NCBI RefSeq assembly: GCF_003479425.1
Contig: NZ_QUHC01000001.1
Coordinates: 1-64,000, forward strand
Direction of reading: 5' to 3'
Source of the DNA: Odoribacter sp. AF15-53
Lineage (GTDB): Bacteria > Bacteroidota > Bacteroidia > Bacteroidales > Marinifilaceae
DNA: 64,000 bases
This document shows, piece after piece, positions 27,818 to 35,650 of this stretch (position 1 is its first letter; every line of letters starts with the position of its first letter). A model generated the notes under the pieces. That model did not search any database. It had not been told where the DNA came from and worked only from the letters and a program-made list of their open reading frames with translations. A program made the position numbers and the translations under genes.

Positions 27818-27858
27818 GTGTCAAAAAATAAGACACGATTGTCTAATTATTTGACAAT
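27818..27858. promoter_or_regulatory. Two tandem 17-bp dyads, likely enhancer for the NtrC-type regulator
   Basis: Site 1 is TGTC-N9-GACA at 27819-27835 (GTGTC...GACAC with flanks). Site 2 is TGTC-N9-GACA at 27840-27856 (ATTGTC...GACAAT with flanks). Centres at 27827 and 27848 are exactly 21 bp apart, two helical turns, so both lie on one DNA face. They sit 55-75 bp from each flanking sigma-54-like element in the divergent promoter region. This geometry is typical of activator binding sites upstream of sigma-54 promoters; binding by the regulator at 30378 is inference. Confidence 0.7.
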
Positions 27859-27910
27859 GGGGTACGGCTTGTTTTTGTTAATCTGTTGATAGTTAGTATG
27901 AAATCTGTTT

Positions 27911-27926
27911 TGGCATGATAATGGTA
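27911..27926 (+). promoter_or_regulatory. Sigma-54-like -24/-12 element facing the ATPase operon
   Basis: TGGCATGATAATGGTA matches TGGCAC-N5-TTGC in the -24 GG and the -12 G at the correct 12-nt spacing, with mismatches at the C of TGGCAC and in the -12 half. It ends 38 nt before the ATG at 27965. Candidate only. Confidence 0.4.
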
Positions 27927-27964
27927 AATTCAACGGTAAGTTTTACTTGTAAATAGATTGAAAC

Positions 27965-28651
27965 ATGATAAAAATTGAGCATTTAAGTAAGGTATTTCGT
28001 ACCGAAGAAGTTGAAACCACGGCATTGAACGACGTGTCGCTTCACGTAAAACAAGGTGAATTCGTGGCAATTATGGGACCTTCCGGTTGTGGAAAGTCGA
28101 CCTTGTTGAATATCATCGGTTTGTTGGACAATCCCACTTCGGGCAACTATTATTTCAACGGTGAGGAGGTCGGGCATTTAAAAGAAAAGCAACGGACACA
28201 AGTACGTAAGGGAAATATCGGATTCGTATTCCAGAGTTTTAACCTGATCGACGAGTTGAATGTTTATGAGAACGTGGAATTACCCTTGATTTACTTGAAG
28301 AAAAAGGCTTCGGAGAAGAAAGCGTTAGTTTCTTCTATCCTCGATCGTATGAATATCAGTCACCGGGTAAAACATTTTCCCCAACAACTTTCCGGGGGAC
28401 AACAGCAACGCGTGGCAATAGCTCGTGCTGTGGTGGCTGCACCCAAATTGATCCTTGCCGACGAGCCTACCGGTAATCTTGACTCGAAAAACGGGGCGGA
28501 AGTCATGAACCTGTTGACCGAATTGAACCAGGAGGGAACCACGATCGTCATGGTAACCCACTCCCAACATGATGCCTCGTACGCTCACCGGGTGATTCAC
28601 CTGTTTGACGGTCAGATCGTGACCGAGTTGGAGAATCAAGTCGTGTTGTGA
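27965..28651 (+). CDS. MacB-type ABC transporter ATPase
   Basis: A 228-residue nucleotide-binding subunit: Walker A GPSGCGKST near residue 37, Q-loop FVFQSFNLIDELNVYENVELPL, signature LSGGQQQRVAIARAV, Walker B LILADEPTGNLD and His-switch VTHSQHD. It is the only ATPase in the export locus and is divergent from the four permease genes that lack ATPase domains, so it most likely powers them. First gene of the rightward operon; the next genes are a thioredoxin-like protein and a two-component system. Confidence 0.92.
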   Translation: MIKIEHLSKVFRTEEVETTALNDVSLHVKQGEFVAIMGPSGCGKSTLLNIIGLLDNPTSGNYYFNGEEVGHLKEKQRTQVRKGNIGFVFQSFNLIDELNVYENVELPLIYLKKKASEKKALVSSILDRMNISHRVKHFPQQLSGGQQQRVAIARAVVAAPKLILADEPTGNLDSKNGAEVMNLLTELNQEGTTIVMVTHSQHDASYAHRVIHLFDGQIVTELENQVVL

Positions 28652-28682
28652 ACTGATATAACAAATACCAAAAACATAAGAT

Positions 28683-30353
28683 ATGAAATATAAAAGCTTG
28701 TTCTTCGGATTCTGTTTGTGTCTCTGTTCTTTTTTGAGTTGGGGACAGCGGGTTGTAGAGGTACCCTGGTATGAAAGTACGAACACTGAAATGTTTGATA
28801 TTATAAAAATCGAGTTGACAGAGGATGCGACGATCCTTACAGGGCAAGTGGATTATTTTCCGGATCATTGGTTCCGGGTCGTGGGTCGTACTGTTTTAAG
28901 AGGAGAGAACGGCAAAGAGTATAAACTGTTAAAAGCGGAAGGCATTACGCTGAACGAAAAGATGTTTTTACCGGAATCCGGTCGGATGACTTTCCAGCTT
29001 TATTTTGAATCTTTGGATGACAGTGAAAAAAATGTGGATTATGTGGAAGGAAATCATGAAGATGATTGGCTGATTCGGGGGATACGGTTGAGTGAGGAAC
29101 AGGAACAGAAGGCCGAAATGCAGGAGTGCGTGATAAAAGGGGAGGTGATCGATCGTCCGTATAGTCATCGTCTGGCTTTGATCGGGTATAAAGATGATTT
29201 CCGAATTCATGAACCATATGCCATTATCCCCGTGCGAAATGGTAAATTTGAATACACTTGTAATTTGGAAAAAAATAAAGTGTATGAATTGGTGTTTACA
29301 GACGAAATGGCAAAATTAGCTTGGAGGCCGATCGAGTTTTTTGTCGAACCGGGAGAAATTAAGATAACAGCTTATTCATACGATTCGGATGAGAATCCTA
29401 TCGTTCGGGGAGGCATCTTGAATGAACAATACTGGAATCATTGTCAAGAAAGAGATAAGAAATTTGCTTTAGATGATATCTATCGTCAATCTCGTGAACT
29501 GAGGGATGAAAAGCGTTATTTTTCACCTCGGGCCATGGAATTACAAGCATTGATGGAGCGGGCGAAAAACAATCGCCAGAAAAGAGACAGTTTATACCTG
29601 TATTATGATCAATTGCGGGAAAACAAAGAGGAATTGACCCCCGAGGCAAATGCTTTGCTTGCGAAATGGGAATTGACTACAACAGAAATACGGAAATACG
29701 ATATGAATTATATAGCTACTTCTCCCTCGTTAGTTTCCTATTTTATGCTCATGAAAGAGATAAAAAATGTTTCGGATTATTTGGTACATGCCTTGCCAGA
29801 GGAGGCAAAGCGTTTTTCTTTTGTCGATCTTCAACAGTTGGAGCATTTGTATATTACGATTTACAAACCCATGTTTCCAGAGCATCCGTACACGTCCTCT
29901 ATAGCGTTGATGTTGCAGTCTTTGGACCGGATTAAAGTTGGTGGAAACTATATTGATTTCACTGCACCGGATTTACAAGGTAATCCGGTTAGATTATCTG
30001 AACAAATTGATGGTAAAGTAGCGTTGATCGATTTGTGGGCTTCTTGGTGTGGGCCTTGTCGTCGGGCGGCTAAAAGCATGATCCCCGTGTATGAAAAATA
30101 TAAGTCCAAAGGATTTACCGTGGTCGGGATAGCTCGGGAAAAAGCGATGCAAACGGCTGTGGCAGCGGCAGCACAGGACGGTTATCCTTGGAAAATTCTG
30201 GTCGAGATCGGGGATGCCGGAAATATATGGTCGATGTATGGTGTCGGGAATTCAGGAGGAGGAACATTCCTTGTGGATCGGGACGGGAAAATATTGGCTA
30301 TTAGCCCTACTACCGAAGAAGTCGAGGATATATTGAAAAAAATGTTAGAGTAA
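28683..30353 (+). CDS. Exported DUF4369-TlpA thioredoxin-like protein
   Basis: A 556-residue envelope protein. Signal peptide about 1-21 (LCLCSFLSWGQ), an unassigned N-terminal beta region (to about 150), a DUF4369-like beta domain (about 150-250, CVIKGEVIDRPYSHRLALIGY), a helical linker (260-410) and a C-terminal TlpA/AhpC-type thioredoxin fold (about 420-556) with ASWCGPC, Cys 456 and Cys 459. The position normally holding the conserved cis-proline (PTTFL) reads GGGTFL, so the proline is missing. Expected role: periplasmic disulfide chemistry. Its place between the transporter ATPase and the two-component genes suggests it serves the exported cargo or sensing; that is inference. Confidence 0.85.
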   Translation: MKYKSLFFGFCLCLCSFLSWGQRVVEVPWYESTNTEMFDIIKIELTEDATILTGQVDYFPDHWFRVVGRTVLRGENGKEYKLLKAEGITLNEKMFLPESGRMTFQLYFESLDDSEKNVDYVEGNHEDDWLIRGIRLSEEQEQKAEMQECVIKGEVIDRPYSHRLALIGYKDDFRIHEPYAIIPVRNGKFEYTCNLEKNKVYELVFTDEMAKLAWRPIEFFVEPGEIKITAYSYDSDENPIVRGGILNEQYWNHCQERDKKFALDDIYRQSRELRDEKRYFSPRAMELQALMERAKNNRQKRDSLYLYYDQLRENKEELTPEANALLAKWELTTTEIRKYDMNYIATSPSLVSYFMLMKEIKNVSDYLVHALPEEAKRFSFVDLQQLEHLYITIYKPMFPEHPYTSSIALMLQSLDRIKVGGNYIDFTAPDLQGNPVRLSEQIDGKVALIDLWASWCGPCRRAAKSMIPVYEKYKSKGFTVVGIAREKAMQTAVAAAAQDGYPWKILVEIGDAGNIWSMYGVGNSGGGTFLVDRDGKILAISPTTEEVEDILKKMLE

Positions 30354-30377
30354 TTTGTAAAGATAAACGTTGTAAGC

Positions 30378-31739
30378 ATGGTAAAACAGGGAACCATTCT
30401 CGTGGTGGATGATAACAAGGGCGTGTTGAACGCTCTGGAGATGCTGTTGTCGGGTGTTTTCCGGGAGGTGATCACGATTCGGAACCCGAATCAGATTGAG
30501 GGAGCTTTGGAATCCGGTAAGGTGGATGTGGTGTTGTTGGATATGAATTTCTCTGCCGGGATCAATTCCGGGAATGAGGGGCTTTACTGGTTGTCAAGGA
30601 TTAAGGGAATTGCCAAAGGGATTCCCGTGGTTCTCTTCACGGCATATGCGGATATCGATTTGGCCGTGCGGGCCGTGAAAGAGGGAGCGACTGATTTTGT
30701 CGTGAAACCGTGGGATAATGCGAAGTTGATTGCCACTCTGCTGGCGGCTTATCGTTTGAATGAATCCCGTCGGGAGGTAAAACAGTTGAAAGAAAGGGAA
30801 GAAGTTTTGAAAGGACAACTTGCCCCGGAACGGGAGGTCGTGTGGGGTGAATCTGAGGCCATGCGTCGGGTATATCGACTGATTGAAAAAGTGGCAGTGA
30901 CCGATGCAAACGTGTTGATTACCGGGGAGAACGGTACGGGAAAAGAGATCGTGGCCCGTGAAATTCATGCTCTGTCCAAACGGAATAGCGAGGTGATGAT
31001 CTCCGTGGATATGGGAGCCGTCACGGAAACATTGTTCGAGAGTGAATTGTTCGGTCATGTGAAAGGTGCGTTTACCGATGCCCGGGAAGACCGGATCGGG
31101 AAATTCGAGGCGGCAAACAAAGGAACTTTGTTTCTGGATGAAATCGGGAACCTGTCTTACGGCTTGCAATCCAAATTGCTAGTCGCGATTCAAAGTCGTA
31201 AAATCATCCGGGTCGGGTCAAACAAGCTGATAAACGTTGATATCCGTCTGGTTTGTGCCACGAACAGCGACTTGCCCAGAATGGTGCGGGAAGGAACTTT
31301 TCGGGAAGATCTGTTGTACCGGATTAACACGATACATATCGAGATACCCCCGTTGCGGGAGAGAGGGAAGGATGTTCTGTTGTTGGCCGATTCTTTTTTG
31401 CAGGTCTACGGCCGGAAGTATCGCAAGCCGGATTTGTCCTTTTCGAGAGAAACCCGGGAACGGTTGTTGACCTATTCCTGGCCGGGGAACGTGAGGGAAT
31501 TGCAACACACGATCGAGAAAGCGGTGATTATGTGTGACCGACAGGAATTGCGTCCCGAAGATTTTTTGTTTAAAAATATACCGGAACAAGTTTCCGTGGG
31601 AGAAACCTTGGAAGACATGGAAAGAGAAATGATCCGTCAGGCGCTGGAAAGACACAAGGGTAATTTGTCTGCAGTGGCAGCCCAGTTAGGCATCACCCGA
31701 CAAACCCTTTATAACAAAATGAAAAAATTTAATCTGTAA
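30378..31739 (+). CDS. Sigma-54-dependent response regulator (NtrC family)
   Basis: A 453-residue enhancer-binding protein. Receiver domain about 1-120 (acidic pair DD at 11-12, phospho-acceptor D55 in VVLLDMN, VKPWD at the Lys position); AAA+ domain about 145-375 (Walker A GENGTGKE, LFLDEIGNLS, R-finger region RINTIHIEIPPLRERGKD); Fis-type helix-turn-helix about 420-453 (NLSAVAAQLGITRQTLYNKM). The sigma-54-contacting loop reads GAFTDA instead of GAFTGA. It is 9 nt ahead of the kinase gene. Likely targets are the two divergent promoters at 27.75-27.93 kb. Confidence 0.95.
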   Translation: MVKQGTILVVDDNKGVLNALEMLLSGVFREVITIRNPNQIEGALESGKVDVVLLDMNFSAGINSGNEGLYWLSRIKGIAKGIPVVLFTAYADIDLAVRAVKEGATDFVVKPWDNAKLIATLLAAYRLNESRREVKQLKEREEVLKGQLAPEREVVWGESEAMRRVYRLIEKVAVTDANVLITGENGTGKEIVAREIHALSKRNSEVMISVDMGAVTETLFESELFGHVKGAFTDAREDRIGKFEAANKGTLFLDEIGNLSYGLQSKLLVAIQSRKIIRVGSNKLINVDIRLVCATNSDLPRMVREGTFREDLLYRINTIHIEIPPLRERGKDVLLLADSFLQVYGRKYRKPDLSFSRETRERLLTYSWPGNVRELQHTIEKAVIMCDRQELRPEDFLFKNIPEQVSVGETLEDMEREMIRQALERHKGNLSAVAAQLGITRQTLYNKMKKFNL

Positions 31740-31748
31740 GATAGCTAT

Positions 31749-33077
31749 ATGATTCGGAATATCACTTTGCGAGTTTTGGCGTATTTGATTCTCTTGATCG
31801 CTTCTGTCGCAGGCACCTGTTGGTTGGTGTCGGAGGAGGAATGGATGTTGGGGATTATCACGTCAGTTCTTGGCGTGTGGTGTTGTATCGGGATCGTGTG
31901 GAGCATCCGTTCCGTGAATCGGAAATTGGCTTACTTCTTCCAAGCTCTGGAAAATGATGATTATTCTATTCGTTTTCCAGAACAGGATGGTAGCCATTCG
32001 GAACGTTTTCTGAATAGTATGCTGAACCGGATCAAGGAGATATTGCAGAATACCCGTCTGGAAATCCAGCAACGGGAACGCTTCTATGAATTGATCATTA
32101 ATAGCGTGAGTTCGGGTATCGTGGCGTTGGACGATCGAGGATTCGTGACGCAAAATAATCAGGTTGCCTTGAAATTACTCGGTTTGGAAGTTTTCACTCA
32201 TGTCAATCAACTGGAACGGGTATCACCGGTATTGAAACAATTGGTGGCGGAGATCAGCCCCGGAGAGAGTCGGAGAGTGACATTCACGAATGAACGGGAA
32301 ACCGTGCAGTTGTTGGTTAGTGCATCCCGTATCCTGTTACGGGATAGACCGATAACTCTGCTTGTGATGAACGATATCGAGAACGAACTGGATGAAAAAG
32401 AGATTGATTCGTGGATTCGTTTGATCCGGGTATTGTCGCATGAGATCATGAACTCGATAGCCCCGGTAACTTCGTTGAGTGATACCTTATTAGCCATGCA
32501 TGCCGATCGGGGGAATTCCCGCGAGGAATTAAAACGCAACACGGAAAACGGGTTGAAAGTCATCAGCGAAACCGGGAAAGGGCTGATTTCTTTCGTGGAA
32601 TCGTACCGGAAATTCACCCGAATTCCTCACCCCGAACGGGAATTGATAAATTTGAACGAATTCATTCAACGCATGATTATCCTCAGTAGCATGGAACCCA
32701 ATTTCCCGGAAGTCAAGGTGGAAGTTCATATAGAACCCGAGGATCTGAAAGTGTTTGCCGACCCAAACCTGTTGGGACAGGTGATGCTAAACTTGATGAA
32801 AAATGCGTTCTACGCCTTGCGAGGACGATCAAATGCCCGGATCATGCTTTCGGTGGAACATGCCCCAAATGGGAAAGTGATGATCAAAGTGAATGATAAC
32901 GGTCCCGGTATATCCCCGGAAATCATGAACGAAATCTTCGTACCTTTTTTTACGACCAAAGAAGAAGGTTCCGGTATCGGTTTGAGCGTGTCCCGTCAAA
33001 TCATGCGGATGCATGGCGGTAATTTGAAAGTTTCTTCTATCGAGGGGAAAGAAACGACCTTTACCGTGGTTATTTAA
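31749..33077 (+). CDS. Sensor histidine kinase (NtrY-like)
   Basis: A 442-residue membrane kinase. Two N-terminal helices (about 8-28 and 33-54) leave almost no periplasmic loop. A HAMP-like/linker region and a PAS-like domain (about 110-215) follow, then the phospho-acceptor helix with H231 (RVLSHEIMNSIAPV) and the HATPase domain (NLMKNAFYAL, VNDNGPGI, PFFTTKEEGSGIGLSVSRQIM). It probably phosphorylates D55 of the regulator encoded just upstream. With so small an external segment it likely senses something in the membrane or cytoplasm, or the transporter itself; that is inference. Confidence 0.93.
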   Translation: MIRNITLRVLAYLILLIASVAGTCWLVSEEEWMLGIITSVLGVWCCIGIVWSIRSVNRKLAYFFQALENDDYSIRFPEQDGSHSERFLNSMLNRIKEILQNTRLEIQQRERFYELIINSVSSGIVALDDRGFVTQNNQVALKLLGLEVFTHVNQLERVSPVLKQLVAEISPGESRRVTFTNERETVQLLVSASRILLRDRPITLLVMNDIENELDEKEIDSWIRLIRVLSHEIMNSIAPVTSLSDTLLAMHADRGNSREELKRNTENGLKVISETGKGLISFVESYRKFTRIPHPERELINLNEFIQRMIILSSMEPNFPEVKVEVHIEPEDLKVFADPNLLGQVMLNLMKNAFYALRGRSNARIMLSVEHAPNGKVMIKVNDNGPGISPEIMNEIFVPFFTTKEEGSGIGLSVSRQIMRMHGGNLKVSSIEGKETTFTVVI

Positions 33078-33143
33078 TTGACGGTCGCAAAACTTTTTCT
33101 TGTCAGCTTCGTTTCATCCGGTATAATTAGAAATTGAATTGCC

Positions 33144-33386
33144 ATGAAAGAAAAGGAACAAAAACAGAACCCGTCGAAAAAGGAGAATGTTGACGTGAAA
33201 AAGCATTTGACCCCGGAAGAAGATGCGGAATTGCAAGGTGCTTACACGAATGCCCTGGGTGATATTTTAGAGAACAATGACGATGATGCCCGGGATAATC
33301 TGGCAAATTACATGGATGAGATAAAAGAAGAGTCGGAAGCTTTAGGTAGAGAAGCAAATGAAAATGCCTCTTTCAAGAAAGATTAA
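33144..33386 (+). CDS. Small, highly charged protein of unknown function
   Basis: An 80-residue hydrophilic protein without signal peptide, Cys or membrane segment. Lys-rich start (MKEKEQKQNPSKKENVDVKK), then an acidic helical body (TPEEDAELQGAYTNALGDIL, DDDARDNLANYMDEIKEE). I do not recognise a family. ATG start and regular codon use favour a real gene. It lies 66 nt after the kinase stop and may be the last gene of the rightward operon. Confidence 0.6.
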   Translation: MKEKEQKQNPSKKENVDVKKHLTPEEDAELQGAYTNALGDILENNDDDARDNLANYMDEIKEESEALGREANENASFKKD

Positions 33387-33444
33387 TAACAATAGAAAGG
33401 AAGAAAAATGCAGATATTTTATTTACTCTAGCTTCTATCTTTAT

Positions 33445-33491
33445 TTCATCTAGTTTCTATCTATCTTCTATTAGGATAGAAACTAGATGAA
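33445..33491. repeat. Long perfect inverted repeat (17-bp stem)
   Basis: TTCATCTAGTTTCTATC (33445-33461) and GATAGAAACTAGATGAA (33475-33491) form a perfect 17-bp stem with a 13-nt loop. A partial direct copy of the left arm, CTAGCTTCTATCT, precedes it at 33428-33440, allowing an alternative pairing. No T-run follows. The remaining sequence from 33387 to 33633 has no gene. It lies between the convergent small gene and the ABC-F gene; a terminator or structured RNA is possible. Confidence 0.75.
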
Positions 33492-33633
33492 GATTTTGAG
33501 GTCATTTCGAACTTGTAGGATTATTTTTGAACGTTTGTGTCTATATGTATGAAGATACATAATGCACTTAATTCTCAATGATCTTTTTAGGAATATTTTC
33601 TCATATTTAGATATTTGTGTTGAACATCGGGAA

Positions 33634-35499
33634 TTACTCGATTTCACTTAGTTCCAGCCAGCGCATCTCTTTCTCGTCTAACAGGTTGATAATTTCCGCT
33701 ATACGTTGTGATGATTTCACGAGTTCATCTGTTCCCAACGTGCCGGAATTTAAGGCAGTTTCCAGTTCTGTCTTTTCCGTGTTCAGTTGTTCCATTTCGG
33801 TTTCCAGTTGTTGCATTTCCTGTCTCTCTTTGAACGTGAGTTTGCGGACTTTCTCTTTTTCCCTTACGGGTTTAGGGGCAACGGGGAGCTTTTTCTCCTC
33901 TTGTTTACGAAAAAGTTCTTCTTCCTCTTTCTTGTTTTTGTATTGAGTATAGTTACCCGGAAAATCTTTGACGATGCCATCACCTTCGAATGCGAATACT
34001 CGATCGACGACTTTATCCGTGAAAAAACGGTCATGTGACACGGTGATGAGGCATCCCTGGAAAGATTTAAGGTAGTCTTCCAACACATTTAGCGTCATGA
34101 TGTCCAGATCGTTGGTTGGTTCGTCGAGAATTAGAAAATTGGGATTACTCATGAGCACGGTCAACAGGTATAGCCGTCGTCGTTCGCCCCCGCTGAGTTT
34201 TGCCACGAGAGAATATTGCAGTTTATCCGAGAAAAGGAAGTATTCCAAGAATTGCGAGGCCGACATGATCCGGCCATTACCGAGGTCTATTTTTTCGGAA
34301 ATATTCTTTACTATATCAATCGGGCGGTCGTCTTCCTTGAATGTAATTCCATCTTGCTTGTAATAGCCGTAAACTACAGTTTCTCCAATTTCGATCGTCC
34401 CGCTATCCGGTTCGATCTGACGGGTGATGATGTTCAGGAACGTGGATTTACCCACACCGTTTTTCCCGATGATCCCGATCTTTTCACCCCGGACGAATTT
34501 GTACGAGAAATCTCGCAACACGCAAAGATCTCCGTAACTCTTGTTCACGTGTTCCAGTTCGAGAATCTTTTTTCCAAGACGTTGTCCCTTGATATCAAGT
34601 TCCAGTTGTTGCTCGGTTGTATTTTGTGATGCGACTTCTTTGATTTTGTAAAAATTATCGATACGGTATTTGGCTTTATGACCTCGGGCTTGAGGCATGC
34701 GGCGCATCCATTCCTGTTCGGTGCGTAATAGGTTTTTGGCCTTGTCGATCGAGGCGTTGCGGGCTTCTATCCGTTCGTCTCTTTTTTCGAGGTAATAGGA
34801 GTAGTTGCCGTCGTAAGCGAATAAACCGAAATCGTCAATCTCGATAATCTTATCGCACACCCGGTCTAAAAAATAGCGATCGTGAGTGACCATGAGTAAC
34901 GTGGCTTTCGTCTTGTCGAGATACTCTTCCAGCCATTCGGTCATTTCCACGTCTAAGTGGTTGGTCGGCTCGTCGAGGATCAGGAAATCGGGGTTGCTAA
35001 TCAGGATTTTTGCCAACCCAACTCGCTTGCGTTGTCCCCCGGAAAGTTCCTTGATACGTTGACTGTATTTATCTACTTTGAGTTCCGACAGGATTTGTTT
35101 CACTTGCGTGTCGTAATCCCAAGCTTCCATCGCATCCATTTGGGGGATAAGTACTTCGAGGGCCGTGGAGTCGTTGTCTTTCACGGCTCGTTCGTATGTT
35201 TTGATTAGTTTCAGAATGGGGTTTTCCGAGTTGAAAACTTCTTCAAACACGTAATTTTCTGGGTCGAGTTCCGGGTCTTGTTCCAGGATACCGATAGATA
35301 TGTCGTTTCTGAAAATAACGCTACCCGTGTCCGCTGAATCTTTTCCGGCAATGATTCGCAATAGGGTGGATTTTCCCATACCGTTTTTTGCGATCAAGGC
35401 AACTTTTTGGTTTTTTCCTATTCCAAAAGTGATATTTTCGAACAAGAGTTGTTCTCCGAAACGTTTGCTTAGATTATCGACTTGTAAAAAACTGATCAT
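33634..35499 (-). CDS. ABC-F family ATPase, Uup-like
   Basis: A 621-residue soluble protein with two ABC domains and no membrane region. Domain 1: GKNGMGKST, LSGGQRKRVGLAKIL, FLILDEPTNHLD. Linker about 240-310 with TEQEWMRRMPQARGHKAKYR. Domain 2: GKNGVGKST, LSGGERRRLYLLTVL, FLILDEPTNDLD. The C-terminal coiled coil (about 560-621, TFKERQEMQQLETEMEQLN) is the Uup-type tail. ABC-F proteins act on ribosomes or, for Uup, are linked to DNA transactions and transposon excision. An antibiotic-resistance role is not indicated. Confidence 0.9.
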   Translation of the reverse strand: MISFLQVDNLSKRFGEQLLFENITFGIGKNQKVALIAKNGMGKSTLLRIIAGKDSADTGSVIFRNDISIGILEQDPELDPENYVFEEVFNSENPILKLIKTYERAVKDNDSTALEVLIPQMDAMEAWDYDTQVKQILSELKVDKYSQRIKELSGGQRKRVGLAKILISNPDFLILDEPTNHLDVEMTEWLEEYLDKTKATLLMVTHDRYFLDRVCDKIIEIDDFGLFAYDGNYSYYLEKRDERIEARNASIDKAKNLLRTEQEWMRRMPQARGHKAKYRIDNFYKIKEVASQNTTEQQLELDIKGQRLGKKILELEHVNKSYGDLCVLRDFSYKFVRGEKIGIIGKNGVGKSTFLNIITRQIEPDSGTIEIGETVVYGYYKQDGITFKEDDRPIDIVKNISEKIDLGNGRIMSASQFLEYFLFSDKLQYSLVAKLSGGERRRLYLLTVLMSNPNFLILDEPTNDLDIMTLNVLEDYLKSFQGCLITVSHDRFFTDKVVDRVFAFEGDGIVKDFPGNYTQYKNKKEEEELFRKQEEKKLPVAPKPVREKEKVRKLTFKERQEMQQLETEMEQLNTEKTELETALNSGTLGTDELVKSSQRIAEIINLLDEKEMRWLELSEIE

Positions 35500-35507
35500 G
35501 GAGTAAT

Positions 35508-35650
35508 TTATGATTTTAGATTTTAAATTTTAAATTGAAGAAGCCAGAAATTTCAAATTTAGTGATTTCCGATTAGGAGATTCTCTCACACACCTCACCC
35601 TTTTTTTCATAATCACAGAATCGTTGAATCGGCAATCATTGAATTTAAAA
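35508..35650. repeat. Intergenic repeat element between alkD-like and ABC-F genes
   Basis: TTTTAGATTTTAAATTTTAAATT tract, then AGTGATTTCCGATT (35561-35574), which pairs with AATCGGCAATCATT (35627-35640). AATCACAGAATCGTTGAATC lies just inside. Same family as the 15.3, 26.3, 37.3 and 44.5 kb copies. On the minus strand it encodes the last nine residues and the stop of the AlkD-like protein. Confidence 0.82.

Noticed and set aside
30594..31169. 191-residue open frame antisense to the response regulator
   Set aside because: Composition and lack of motifs indicate a shadow of the well-supported regulator gene.
33634..35499. ABC-F protein as an antibiotic-resistance determinant
   Set aside because: Its long C-terminal coiled coil and linker fit Uup-like housekeeping members better than the resistance-type ABC-F proteins.
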